From positions 4,278,001 through 4,342,000 of the forward strand of contig OZ241871.1 in assembly GCA_965202955.1 (NCBI GenBank): DNA of 64,000 nucleotides, given 5' to 3'. Positions 16,569 through 25,066 of the stretch are shown here, piece after piece. The notes beneath the pieces were generated by a model that saw only the letters and a list, made by a program, of their open reading frames with translations, was not told the DNA's origin and searched no databases. The stretch is from Bin5 sp034422415. GTDB taxonomy: Bacteria; Chloroflexota; Anaerolineae; Caldilineales; Caldilineaceae. Positions within the stretch are counted from its first letter, which is position 1, and each line of letters opens with the position of its first letter. The translations under genes and the position numbers were made by a program.

Positions 16569-17342
16569 TCAGCGGCTCATCATGAGCCCACTACCCAGCG
16601 GGGACTGTCCTAGTCCTGAACTCTCTCTATCGCTCGAGGTCAACACGTTCGCGATCGCGCCGATGCCGCGCCGGCTGGTAATCAGCCCTTGGTGTTGAAG
16701 AGTCCAAACTGCCAGGTTCGCGCCCGCGTGAAAACGACAGTTGAAAGACGGCACGATCATCAGGTCGAGCGGTGTCCACATCGACGAGAACTCGATGCTC
16801 GTCAGCTGTTCGGCGTCAGCGTTGAGGTCGCGCAAGAAGCTGCTGTTGGGCCGCAGCTGCAGCGCGGCCGGCAGGCGGCTGGCGAAGGCGACCCAAGTGC
16901 CGTGGTGGGGCGTTGCCACCGCGAGGAAGCGGCCGGTGCGCGCCAGGCCCCCCATGCGCTGCATGTAGTAGCGCGCCACGACCCCGCCCAGGCTGAAACC
17001 GACAAAATTCAGCGGCTGGTTATATGCGAAATTGCTGCTGATATAGGCCTTTAACTGTTGTGCCAGGAGTTCGAGGGGCACGCTGCAATCGCTCGGCGCG
17101 AGCGTCACCGCGTACGTGCGTACGCCCACGCCGGCCAGGTGCCGTGCGAGCGGTTCAAACACAGACGCGTCATCTTTGTATCCATGCACCAAAATGGTGG
17201 GCGGCTGCGCATCCTGCCCTAGGCCGCCGGAGGCAGGCCAGCGCAGACCGGTCCCTGCGCTTGAGGGCCCGGCCGGACCTTCCCTGACCGATCTTTTCGC
17301 TCGCCGGTATTGTTGTCGCAGTCGGTTACGGATGGCAGACAT
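16569..17342 (-). CDS. Alpha/beta-hydrolase, lipase-like
   Basis: A 257-residue hydrolase with a basic N-terminus and no clear signal peptide. The oxyanion-hole region is ILVHGYKDDASVF, the nucleophile elbow is GFSLGG (Ser), and 'VATPHHGTWVA' is typical of lipase/PGAP1-like esterases. The acid is probably in 'PLDLMIVPSF' and the His near QHQGLITS. It converges on the TrpF-like gene. The substrate is unknown; triacylglycerol or wax/PHA-type ester hydrolysis are possibilities from the family. Confidence 0.75.
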   Translation of the reverse strand: MSAIRNRLRQQYRRAKRSVREGPAGPSSAGTGLRWPASGGLGQDAQPPTILVHGYKDDASVFEPLARHLAGVGVRTYAVTLAPSDCSVPLELLAQQLKAYISSNFAYNQPLNFVGFSLGGVVARYYMQRMGGLARTGRFLAVATPHHGTWVAFASRLPAALQLRPNSSFLRDLNADAEQLTSIEFSSMWTPLDLMIVPSFNCRFHAGANLAVWTLQHQGLITSRRGIGAIANVLTSSDRESSGLGQSPLGSGLMMSR

Positions 17343-17457
17343 GATCCCCTGCTTGGGAAAGGGCCTGATTGCGGGCCTGTAGCAGTTGCAACTTTCTGGG
17401 GCTACTTTATCATACTTTCCGACTTCCGCTCAAGCGCCTTGAGCGGGCGGCCATCCC

Positions 17458-17486
17458 TTTAGCAATTCGGCCCGATCGGGTAGAAT
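17458..17486 (+). promoter_or_regulatory. Candidate promoter of bcp
   Basis: A good -10 TAGAAT (17481-17486) lies 17 bases after a weak -35 TTTAGC (17458-17463). The start of the peroxiredoxin gene is 105 bases downstream. Confidence 0.35.
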
Positions 17487-17590
17487 GACGATGCTCCGAT
17501 TCGTCAGAGGCGTGCATCCGACCAGCGCCGCGGTCGCCCTGCCCCGTACGGCGGCGGGAACCGCACCAATCAACATACAGGAGAACTGAA

Positions 17591-18055
17591 ATGGGAACTG
17601 AACTTGCCCCGGCGACAACGGCCCCGACTTTCGAGGCCAGGACGGACAGCGGCAAAATGATCAATCTGGCCGACTACCGCGGGCAGAAAGTGATTCTCTA
17701 CTTCTATCCCAAAGACGACACGCCCGGCTGCACGACGCAGTCCTGCGGCTTCCGCGATGTACACGAGGAGATTACCGAACAGAACGCCGTCGTCTTTGGC
17801 ATCAGCCCAGACGGTGAAGAGAGCCATCAGAAGTTCCGCGCCAAGTTCGACCTGCCGTTCACGTTGCTCGTCGATGAAGACCACTCGATCGCCGAGGCTT
17901 ACGGCGTTTGGCGCGAGCGAACCATGTACGGGCGCACTTTCATGGGCATCTACCGCAGCCACTTCGTGATCGACGAGAACGGCGATCTGCTGGAAACGAA
18001 CTACAACGTTGCGCCGGCGGACAGCCCCTCCGCGGCCCTGGCGGCGATCTCCTGA
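17591..18055 (+). CDS. bcp: Peroxiredoxin, Bcp/PrxQ type
   Basis: A 154-residue thioredoxin-fold thiol peroxidase that reduces H2O2 and organic peroxides in the cytoplasm. The peroxidatic Cys lies in the motif DDTPGCTTQSCGFRD; the second Cys five residues later is the resolving Cys of 'atypical 2-Cys' PrxQ proteins. The conserved Arg/Trp region is 'YGVWRERTMYG', and 'GIYRSHFVIDENG' follows. An AGGAG sits upstream of the ATG at 17591. It is a single-gene unit followed by a hairpin. Confidence 0.93.
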   Translation: MGTELAPATTAPTFEARTDSGKMINLADYRGQKVILYFYPKDDTPGCTTQSCGFRDVHEEITEQNAVVFGISPDGEESHQKFRAKFDLPFTLLVDEDHSIAEAYGVWRERTMYGRTFMGIYRSHFVIDENGDLLETNYNVAPADSPSAALAAIS

Positions 18056-18058
18056 ACC

Positions 18059-18074
18059 GGGCGGCATTCCGCCC
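18059..18074 (+). terminator. Hairpin after bcp
   Basis: A perfect six-base stem GGGCGG/CCGCCC with a four-base loop starts immediately after the bcp stop codon. The downstream T-run is poor, so termination efficiency is uncertain. Confidence 0.35.
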
Positions 18075-18174
18075 TGGTGGGCTTTCTGACCGGCCGGCGA
18101 CCGCAGTCAACCTGCTTGTCTTCTCAGTTATGCCGCCGGGGCGGGCGCGCTCGTAGCGAGGACTTCGCGGGTTG

Positions 18175-18375
18175 CTACCACGGGATGCCGCCAGTGCCGA
18201 CATATGCCCGCCAGAAGCCGAACAGCAGATAGACGCCGACAACAATGACCAGGAGAGTGAGAATCGTATTCCACTGGCCGCGAATCCGCTTGTACTCAGA
18301 CCAGACCGCTTTCGGTTTGAGCAGGAAGATTACGGCGAGCATAACGAGCACGAGCAGCAGGTATCTGATTCTCAC
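18175..18375 (-). CDS. Small two-helix membrane protein
   Basis: A 66-residue protein with hydrophobic segments at residues 5-19 (LLLVLVMLAVIFLL) and 37-53 (TILTLLVIVVGVYLLFG), separated by a basic stretch (KPKAVWSEYKRIRGQ). It starts with GTG at 18375. No family recognised. It is divergent from the following membrane protein gene. Confidence 0.6.
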   Translation of the reverse strand: MRIRYLLLVLVMLAVIFLLKPKAVWSEYKRIRGQWNTILTLLVIVVGVYLLFGFWRAYVGTGGIPW

Positions 18376-18403
18376 GGAAGGACTGTTTCGCTAATATCCC
18401 GGT

Positions 18404-19087
18404 ATGGACATCACGTGGATATGGGAACAATTGACGGGGGCCCCAACGGGGGCGGGGCATTGGCTGGCCTTGAGTTTCCTGCTGGCCGGACTGACCGCCG
18501 GTCTCGCTAGGCTGTTCGCTGCGGAGCTGGAGGGAACGATACGCGTGGTCCGGTGGATAACCCTGCCCTACCTGGGGCTGTTATTGGGGGAGTTGTCCCC
18601 CCGCGCGATGGGCATTTCCTATATCGACTGGTCGCTGGGTCTACGTATTGGTCTTGTCGTACTGGTGGGCATGTCGGTTCTGCTCGCCATCGTGCGCACC
18701 TGGCTTCATAACGAAAAAAGCCCTCCTCCCGGCGGGCGAAGTCCGGGTCCGTTTCCGCTCATCACCTGGATTGAGAGCGGTGCCCAGGAGTTTCACTGGT
18801 GCTTCCTGCGCGGCGCGGCCCTGGAACTGCTGATCTCGCTACCGGCGGCGGGCCAGCCACCCCAGTACTGGTCAACCTGGCTCGGGGCCGCGTTCGCCCT
18901 GCCCGGCGTCATCCTCCATTCTAGGCAAAGCTCCGACCGCCTGGCAACCGCAGCGATCCTGCTTTCGACGACCAGTCTCTTTCTCTATACGCGCAATTTC
19001 TGGCTGTCGTGGCTGCTACATGCCGGCATTCGCGCCGTAATTCAATCGCGCCAGCCGCCGTCACAGGGGCAGGCCTGGTCCTCTTGA
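18404..19087 (+). CDS. Polytopic membrane protein, weakly CPBP-protease-like
   Basis: A 227-residue protein with about six hydrophobic helices. Residues near 125-140 (ESGAQEFHWCFLRGAA) and the late 'FWLSWLLHAGI' vaguely resemble the Glu...Arg and His motifs of CPBP-family intramembrane proteases, but the canonical EExxxR is not intact. It should therefore be called hypothetical. It starts with ATG just 28 bases from the divergent small membrane protein gene. No signal peptide cleavage site is evident. Confidence 0.6.
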   Translation: MDITWIWEQLTGAPTGAGHWLALSFLLAGLTAGLARLFAAELEGTIRVVRWITLPYLGLLLGELSPRAMGISYIDWSLGLRIGLVVLVGMSVLLAIVRTWLHNEKSPPPGGRSPGPFPLITWIESGAQEFHWCFLRGAALELLISLPAAGQPPQYWSTWLGAAFALPGVILHSRQSSDRLATAAILLSTTSLFLYTRNFWLSWLLHAGIRAVIQSRQPPSQGQAWSS

Positions 19088-19105
19088 CGAGGCAGCCCGC
19101 AACCT

Positions 19106-19396
19106 CTAGAGAAAGAAGCCCACCACCAGCATCACCGCGAAGAGTGCGACCGAGACGATAAGCAGTTGTTTCAGGTCGGAGAATACCCGGCTGTATTCGG
19201 TTTTCCAGTCGGCCTGGTCTTTGCCGGCGACGGCGTGGTCATCCTGTGGCGGCGGCTCCGCAACAGCCGGGCCGGCGCCGGACTGGGACCGCACAATCTG
19301 GTCGTTTTCTATTTCGGCGCCCGGCCGCAGTCCGCTGTAACTGCGCGGGTTGGCTTTACTGGGGCTTGAGCGGCGACGTCTACTGCGACGGCCCAT
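19106..19396 (-). CDS. Tail-anchored hypothetical protein
   Basis: A 96-residue protein with a very basic N-terminus (MGRRSRRRRSSPSK), a disordered Pro/Ala/Gln-rich middle and one hydrophobic C-terminal helix (LLIVSVALFAVMLVVGFFL). The arrangement suggests a single-pass tail anchor with the basic end in the cytoplasm. The basic run at the N-terminus might touch nucleic acid. No family recognised. It converges on the preceding membrane protein gene. Confidence 0.6.
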   Translation of the reverse strand: MGRRSRRRRSSPSKANPRSYSGLRPGAEIENDQIVRSQSGAGPAVAEPPPQDDHAVAGKDQADWKTEYSRVFSDLKQLLIVSVALFAVMLVVGFFL

Positions 19397-19509
19397 GCTG
19401 AACTGTCCTTCACTGGTGGGTCTGGCATTTCAAAATTCCGGTTGCTAATTATATCCTACGCTGACAGAGTTCGCCCAACTGCAGGCATCCTGCCCCTCTT
19501 TTTGCCCGC

Positions 19510-19537
19510 TTGACTTTCACTTATATTTCATTATGAT
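19510..19537 (+). promoter_or_regulatory. Candidate promoter
   Basis: TTGACT (19510-19515), a 16-base AT-rich spacer, and TATGAT (19532-19537). It points toward the ABC transporter cluster that starts 540 bases downstream. Confidence 0.5.
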
Positions 19538-20019
19538 GTTGGAAAGTGCCGGTGTCTTGCCAACAGATTTTCAGGCCCGACGCCGGAAAGATCGGGATTT
19601 CAGACTTTCTTCTGGAAGCCTATGGCAGCGTCACCGGGAGTCAACTGTGCCCACGCAATCCTCGCTGCTGGCGCAAAAGCAAAGGCAGGCGCCTACCCTT
19701 GAATCCCCATCGACGAATATGCGCGGTCAGTGGCGCGGCCACCGTTCGCAGGCACGCATTGGTATAAGTCCTCCGGATACAATAGCCGGACCAGCACCAA
19801 TTTGCGGCATATTTCTCTGCGACGCGCTCCCGCAGCCGCTCGCCCACGCCTGCTGAATGCGAATGGCCGGCGTTGGTCCTCAGACCGCTTTCGGATGTTG
19901 TTCTTGAGCGAAGGGAGGTGTTTTGCCAGCAAGCTGAACCAACGCCGCTTCAGTGCCAGGCCTGGCCGGCCTGCCCCTCGGTTTCTCTCAGGGTGTATGT
20001 TCTGCAGAAGGTTGTCGAG

Positions 20020-20049
20020 TCGCACGAGATTGCACGATCTTGCACAACT
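20020..20049 (+). promoter_or_regulatory. Three phased 10-base direct repeats, candidate operator
   Basis: Tandem units TCGCACGAGA, TTGCACGATC and TTGCACAACT share the core TnGCACnA with exactly one helical turn spacing. They lie 27 bases upstream of the binding-protein start, just before its ribosome binding site. The binding factor is unknown. Confidence 0.4.
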
Positions 20050-20075
20050 TGAGCTAATCCCAAGGAGGAGTCCCG

Positions 20076-21782
20076 ATGCGAACCCTCATGCTGGTAGCAT
20101 ACCTGGTAGTTGCAACGGCAGTTTTGCTCGCAGGTTGCGTCGCACCGGCCCCCGCCACCGAGGCGGAGGAGCCTGCTGCTGCGCCGCAAGACCAGCCGGA
20201 AACGGAAGTCCTCGCGCCGAAGGACTGGTACGATCCTGAGACGCTCGGCGCCACCTGGATCAACCTCTGCGCCGATGACCCGCCGCGCTATGGAGGCACC
20301 ATCGTCAGCTCCGCCGCGGCACGCGGGCTGGCGGGGTCAGGTTGGCTGTCGGATACCAACGACTCCTTCATCTTCAACCAGCTGGTTGAGGCCCAGGCCG
20401 GCACCTATGACATCGTCCCGGAGCTGGCAGAGAGCTGGGACATTTCGGATGATCTGAAAACCTATACGTTCCACCTCAGGCAGGGCGTGCTGTTCCACGA
20501 CGGAAGCCCGTTTACGGCCGAGGATGTGAAGTACACCTATGAGGTGTTCGCGCATCCCGAAAGTGCCAGCGGCCAAAGCGGCAGCCTGGCTAACATTGTT
20601 GGAGCGGAGGCGTTTCAGGCGAACGAGGCCGACGACATCTCAGGGTTGAAGGTGATCGACGATCACACGATCGAGTTCCATTTCCTCACCCCGGAGCCCA
20701 ACTTCCTGCGCAGCATTCCCCCCAACGATAACATCTTCAGCAAGGCGTCGATTGAGGGCATCCCCTTTGCTGAGGTTGGGACGACGATGGAAGCGATCGG
20801 CACGGGTCCGTTCAAGCTGGCCGAACTGGTGCCGGACCAGTACTACGTCCTCGAGCGCAATGAGGACTACTGGGCAGGCCGGCCCTACCTGGACCAGGTC
20901 ATCTTCCGTTTCGGGCTACGCGCCAGCATGGCGACCTGGGTGGCGGCCCTGGAGGCAGGTGAAATTCACGTTGGCGCCCAGGCCAGCGGGACGGAACGCA
21001 TCCGCATGGATGAGAACCCGGACATCTCGCTGGTTGGCGCGCCGTTCGGGGCCATATTCATTCGGCCCAACCATCTGAACCTCGATGACGTTCGCGTGCG
21101 CAAGGCCCTTCTCTACGCGCTGGACCTGCAGGCGATCCAGGACGGCATCTGGGGGAAAGAGGCGATCGTCTACGACTGGTACATGTTCGATCCCAACCGT
21201 GAATGGATGAGCCCGGACATCACCATCTACCCCTACGACCCGGAGAAGGCAAAAGAGCTTCTGGCCGAGGCCGAGTGGGACGCGGACAGGGAGCTGGACC
21301 TCCTCTTCTACTACGGGGACGACGTTCACAAGCGCGTCACCGCGGCCATGCAGCAGTTCTGGGCGGATGTCGGCGTGAAGGTGAACCCGCAGTACGTAGA
21401 GATCCCGACGCTGATCGAGAGGGTCGTGTCGGACGACGACTTCGACCTGTTGTACGGCTGCTGCGCGCCGATGGTGCCGGAGGACTACGCCGCGCGCTAC
21501 CGCTGCGAGGTCGTCCCGCCGCACGGCTCGAATACGCCGCGCTACTGCAATGAGGCGTACGATGAGCTGGCGGTCGCTACCATGACAGAGTTCGACCCCG
21601 AAAGGCGAACGGCGCTCTTTAACGAGATCACCGAGATTGCGACAGATGAGGTGATAGACATGCCGTTCTGGCAGCAGGACCGCCGGATGGCCGTTAGTTC
21701 GGACCTGTGCAACTACCGCTTCTTCCTGTCGCTGGGCGCCTATGCCGACCAGCTGCCGCATACCTGGTACCTCAAAGAGTAG
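20076..21782 (+). CDS. Peptide/opine-type ABC transporter substrate-binding lipoprotein (family 5)
   Basis: A 568-residue extracellular SBP_bac_5 protein. A signal peptide ends in the lipobox LLAGC (Cys at residue 21), followed by an Ala/Pro/Glu linker. Family 5 signatures are 'DIVPELAESWDISDDLKTYTF', 'LFHDGSPFTAEDVKYTYE' and 'DDVRVRKALLYALDLQAI'. A strong AAGGAGGAG precedes the ATG. Family 5 proteins bind di/oligopeptides, nickel, opines, oligosaccharides and others, so the ligand is uncertain; 'dipeptide' is only the family label. It opens a cluster with two permeases but no ATPase. Confidence 0.9.
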   Translation: MRTLMLVAYLVVATAVLLAGCVAPAPATEAEEPAAAPQDQPETEVLAPKDWYDPETLGATWINLCADDPPRYGGTIVSSAAARGLAGSGWLSDTNDSFIFNQLVEAQAGTYDIVPELAESWDISDDLKTYTFHLRQGVLFHDGSPFTAEDVKYTYEVFAHPESASGQSGSLANIVGAEAFQANEADDISGLKVIDDHTIEFHFLTPEPNFLRSIPPNDNIFSKASIEGIPFAEVGTTMEAIGTGPFKLAELVPDQYYVLERNEDYWAGRPYLDQVIFRFGLRASMATWVAALEAGEIHVGAQASGTERIRMDENPDISLVGAPFGAIFIRPNHLNLDDVRVRKALLYALDLQAIQDGIWGKEAIVYDWYMFDPNREWMSPDITIYPYDPEKAKELLAEAEWDADRELDLLFYYGDDVHKRVTAAMQQFWADVGVKVNPQYVEIPTLIERVVSDDDFDLLYGCCAPMVPEDYAARYRCEVVPPHGSNTPRYCNEAYDELAVATMTEFDPERRTALFNEITEIATDEVIDMPFWQQDRRMAVSSDLCNYRFFLSLGAYADQLPHTWYLKE

Positions 21783-21849
21783 CGGCCCGTTCGGCTAAGG
21801 CTTGGCTCTCTGATTACCCTTCGGAGCGGGAAAGCCGCTGCAGGCAGTT

Positions 21850-21895
21850 CCCCTCCCTTCCGGCCCGGCATCTGTGACGCGTTGGGAGGGAGGGG
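21850..21895 (+). terminator. Intercistronic hairpin after the binding-protein gene
   Basis: Complementary arms CCCCTCCC (21850-21857) and GGGAGGGG (21888-21895) lie in the 172-base gap between the binding protein and permease genes. There is no T-run; it probably adjusts relative expression rather than ending transcription. Confidence 0.3.
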
Positions 21896-21954
21896 AGATC
21901 AGGCGGGGCAGCGACCCGCCGTAGCAGCCGGCGACACGCTTCTCGAGGCATACA

Positions 21955-22935
21955 ATGCAGACGTATCTGCTGCGGCGAATCGCACTGGCCCTGCCTGTGC
22001 TGCTGGGCATCACAATCCTAACGTTTGCCTTCACCGAGCTGGCCCCGGGTGACGCCGTATCCTCCATGGTCCTGTCGCAGATGGACGAAACCCAGGAGCT
22101 GCAGCTGGACATGGAGGCACTGCGGGCCAGGTACGGTCTGGACAGGCCCGCGCCCGTGCGCTACGTCAGCTGGCTGCAGTCGATCCTGACGGGCAACCTG
22201 GGAAAGCGGCTCATCACGCGCGAGGACGTGTCGAACGCAATCGGCCGGCGCCTGCCGGCCACACTTCAGCTGATGGTGACTTCAGGGCTGATTGCCCTGA
22301 TCGGTGGTATTGCCCTAGGGATCTTTTCGGCCGTCAGGCAGTACTCCTGGGCCGACTACTTCTTCACCGTCTTCGTGTTCACCGGTATCTCGATTCCCAA
22401 TTTCTTTGCCGCGATCGTGGTCCTGTACCTTTTTGCCGTGAACATGAGGTGGCTGCCAACCAGCGGCTACTCAACCGTCACCCTGATCGATGCAGGTTTT
22501 TTCACCACCTTCTTCGACAGGCTCAAATACATGGTCCTGCCGGCAGGCGTGCTGGCGATCGAAGGCATGGCGACATACATGCGCTACACGCGTGCGAGCA
22601 TGCTCGAAGTGCTGCGCACCGACTATGTTACGGTCGCGCGCAGCAAAGGATTGCGCGAGCGCATGGTGGTCTACAAACATGCTTTCCGCAACGCCATTCT
22701 GCCCGTGATCACCATTGCCGGTCTGCAGATACCCGGGCTGTTTGGCGGGGCGCTGATTATCGAGACGATCTTCGACTGGCCCGGATTGGGCAGACTGTAC
22801 CTTGACGGCGTCTCCGCCCGCGACTACCCCCTGATCATGAGCATGGTGCTGCTGTCAGCCGTACTCATCGTCCTGAGCAACCTTCTGGCCGACCTCGCCT
22901 ACGCCGTGGCCGACCCGCGCATCCGCTACGAGTAG
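21955..22935 (+). CDS. Peptide-type ABC transporter permease (DppB-like)
   Basis: A 326-residue inner-membrane channel subunit with six hydrophobic helices. N-terminal 'LLRRIALALPVLLGITILTF' and 'GDAVSSM' match the DppB/OppB/GsiC family. The long periplasmic loop after helix one contains 'LRARYGLDRPAPVRYVSWL', and the EAA loop is 'YVTVARSKGLRERMVVYKHAF'. It is 53 bases upstream of the partner permease. Confidence 0.92.
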   Translation: MQTYLLRRIALALPVLLGITILTFAFTELAPGDAVSSMVLSQMDETQELQLDMEALRARYGLDRPAPVRYVSWLQSILTGNLGKRLITREDVSNAIGRRLPATLQLMVTSGLIALIGGIALGIFSAVRQYSWADYFFTVFVFTGISIPNFFAAIVVLYLFAVNMRWLPTSGYSTVTLIDAGFFTTFFDRLKYMVLPAGVLAIEGMATYMRYTRASMLEVLRTDYVTVARSKGLRERMVVYKHAFRNAILPVITIAGLQIPGLFGGALIIETIFDWPGLGRLYLDGVSARDYPLIMSMVLLSAVLIVLSNLLADLAYAVADPRIRYE

Positions 22936-22987
22936 GACGACGGGGCTGTTGGAAAAGCACAGAGGGCAAATGCCCTGAGAGTGGAGC

Positions 22988-23905
22988 ATGGCCGTCGAGA
23001 CGATTGAAAGTCCCGGCTCCGAACGAGATCTCAACGCGGTGGCCGCGGCGCTTCCGGAGCGCCGCTTCCAGACCCTGCGCCGTTTTGTCAGGCACAGGCT
23101 GGCCCTCGCGGGGGCCATATATATTGTGATTGTAGTCCTTTTGTCCTTTCCGCTGGCGCCTGTGGTGGCCCCGTTATCCCCAATTCGCGGCAACTTGAGA
23201 GAGGTCGGCGTGCCGCCCAGCCGCGACCACCCTCTGGGTACCGACCTGAACGGCAGGGACCTGTGGAGCCGCATCGTATACGGCGGACGCATTTCGATGT
23301 CGGTAGGTCTGGTGGCGGTGGCGATCTATCTGAGCATCGGCACTGTGCTGGGCTGCCTGGCCGGCTATTACGGCGGCAAGGTCGACATGATCATCATGCG
23401 CCTGACCGACATCGTGATGTCATTTCCGACGCTCATTATCCTCATCAGCGTGGTCGCGATCGTCGGACCCGGTCTGCAGAATACGATGCTGGCCATTGGG
23501 CTGATCAACTGGACCAGCATTGCGCGCCTGGTGCGCGGGCAGATTCTGGCCATTCGCGAGATGGACTTCATCACGGCCGCCGAGTCGATAGGCGTCGCAA
23601 AGAGGCGCATCATCGTCAAGCACGTCGGACCCAATATTGTGGCGCCGCTCGTGGTCGCGGCCAGCTTCGGCGTGGCCGGCGCCATTCTCACCGAGGCCGG
23701 CCTCAGCTTCCTCGGTCTGGGCGTGCAGGCGCCAACACCGAGCTGGGGCACGATGATCAACGAAGCCAAATCGATCCACATCATCCAGCAAATGGTCTGG
23801 CTCTGGATCCCGCCGGGCATGATGATTACGACCTGCGTGCTGTCGATCAACTTTATCGGCGACGGCCTGCGCGACGCGCTCGACCCGCGTATGCTGGTGC
23901 GCTGA
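22988..23905 (+). CDS. Peptide-type ABC transporter permease (DppC-like)
   Basis: A 305-residue partner permease. The N-terminal cytoplasmic segment is followed by helix one, 'LGTDLNGRDLWSRIVYGGRISMS' (hallmark of DppC/OppC) and the EAA loop 'FITAAESIGVAKRRIIVKHVGPN'. The C-terminus 'GDGLRDALDPRM' is also characteristic. No ATP-binding subunit follows; the next gene is a dioxygenase. The ATPases could be supplied in trans by the DppD/DppF pair in the 34.7-46.8 kb operon. Confidence 0.92.
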   Translation: MAVETIESPGSERDLNAVAAALPERRFQTLRRFVRHRLALAGAIYIVIVVLLSFPLAPVVAPLSPIRGNLREVGVPPSRDHPLGTDLNGRDLWSRIVYGGRISMSVGLVAVAIYLSIGTVLGCLAGYYGGKVDMIIMRLTDIVMSFPTLIILISVVAIVGPGLQNTMLAIGLINWTSIARLVRGQILAIREMDFITAAESIGVAKRRIIVKHVGPNIVAPLVVAASFGVAGAILTEAGLSFLGLGVQAPTPSWGTMINEAKSIHIIQQMVWLWIPPGMMITTCVLSINFIGDGLRDALDPRMLVR

Positions 23906-23966
23906 TTGATTTTAAGACCCCGGGGCGCTACGGCTGCAGCCCCGAGAAAACAGGGGCGAAAAGACC

Positions 23967-24803
23967 ATGATTTCACCACAGCAGAAAGCGCGCTTTGATG
24001 CTTTTGGATTCATTCACCTCCGGCAACAGTTCTCGGCCGAGGAGATGGCAGCCCTCAACGTGGAAACGGACAGGCTGTTCTGGGAGCAGCGGGGTGGGGG
24101 CCCTCCGACGGGCAAGAATCAGGGCATCTTCGACATCGTGGAAAAGAGCGAGCTGATAACGGGCATGCTGGTGGATGACCGCATCTGGGCTACGGTCGAG
24201 GCCCTGCTGGGGCCGGGATTCGTCTGGAATGGTTCGGGCGGCAGCCTGAACAACGAGGGTGTGAACGACAAGGGTATACACCATTGGCATACCGACAGAC
24301 CGCGTGAGCCGCACGCCAACACCTACAGCTTCCACCTCTATCTGGAAAGGCTCCGGGCTGAGACCGGCGCGCTGCGCCTCATACCGGGCTCGCACAAACC
24401 GCCTCTTTACGATGAGCTGCTCCCGCTCAACGAGCAGACCGGCGACACCTCCATGAAGTTCCTCGGACTGGACCCGACCGAGATGCCCGGAGTCGTCATC
24501 GAGTCCGACCCCGGCGACATCGTTTTCTTCAGTCAGAAGATCTACCACGGCGTCTATGGAATGCAGCCGGGCCGCCGCTTTCTGAAGCTGCGGTTTGCCG
24601 GCAAGCTGGAGACAGACGAGCAAATCGCCTCCTTTATGCGCTACAACAGGCGCGGCCAGGTCTACGAGCCGGAAGAGGTGTTCGCCAAGAGCAACCACCC
24701 ACGCATCCGCGCCATGGTGGACCCTCTGATCGAGCTGGCTGCGCGCACAGAGGCCGAGCGGGAGCGCTTCGACGCCCTGGGCGCGAACGAAGACAGGTAT
24801 TGA
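23967..24803 (+). CDS. Phytanoyl-CoA dioxygenase (PhyH)-family protein 1
   Basis: A 278-residue Fe(II)/2-oxoglutarate-dependent oxygenase fold protein. The metal triad is visible: H-x-D in HHWHTDRP and the distal His in 'FSQKIYHGVYG', followed by Arg in 'RRFLKLRF' for 2-oxoglutarate binding. Family members hydroxylate diverse small molecules, and the substrate cannot be assigned. It lies 61 bases after the permease gene, so it is probably co-transcribed with the importer; the imported compound is a plausible substrate. Confidence 0.85.
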   Translation: MISPQQKARFDAFGFIHLRQQFSAEEMAALNVETDRLFWEQRGGGPPTGKNQGIFDIVEKSELITGMLVDDRIWATVEALLGPGFVWNGSGGSLNNEGVNDKGIHHWHTDRPREPHANTYSFHLYLERLRAETGALRLIPGSHKPPLYDELLPLNEQTGDTSMKFLGLDPTEMPGVVIESDPGDIVFFSQKIYHGVYGMQPGRRFLKLRFAGKLETDEQIASFMRYNRRGQVYEPEEVFAKSNHPRIRAMVDPLIELAARTEAERERFDALGANEDRY

Positions 24804-25066
24804 GCCGGCCCTGGGTAGGCCAAGCAGGCCCGATCGGCCTCGCTGTCCTGTTCGACGCCGGCGCGGGGATCGGAACTGCGGCTTTCTCGTCCCTATTGGT
24901 TCTGGTATGCTGGAGATCACATGCAAAATCAGTCTTGCCGGGCGCGGCTGGGTGAACAAACCCCGAGTGGCGCACCGCCCGGTGAGGAGGGTCTGGTGCC
25001 CCGGCGCTGAGTTGACAGCAAGCCCTGGCAGTGCCTTCTAAACAGTTTCCACCTGGAGAAAGCGTG

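Larger units (their letters stand above)
19397..20075. other. 679-base intergenic region before the first peptide-type ABC cluster
   Basis: No convincing coding region: the open frames here have arginine/proline/serine-rich translations with no family resemblance. The stretch holds a good promoter at 19510-19537 and three 10-base direct repeats at 20020-20049 close to the binding-protein gene (both listed separately). If that promoter drives the operon, the 5' leader would be over 500 bases long. Confidence 0.6.

Noticed and set aside
19692..20239. Open frames in the 19.4-20.1 kb gap
   Set aside because: Arg/Pro/Ser-rich translations, no ribosome binding site, no family similarity, and one overlaps the true binding-protein gene in another frame.
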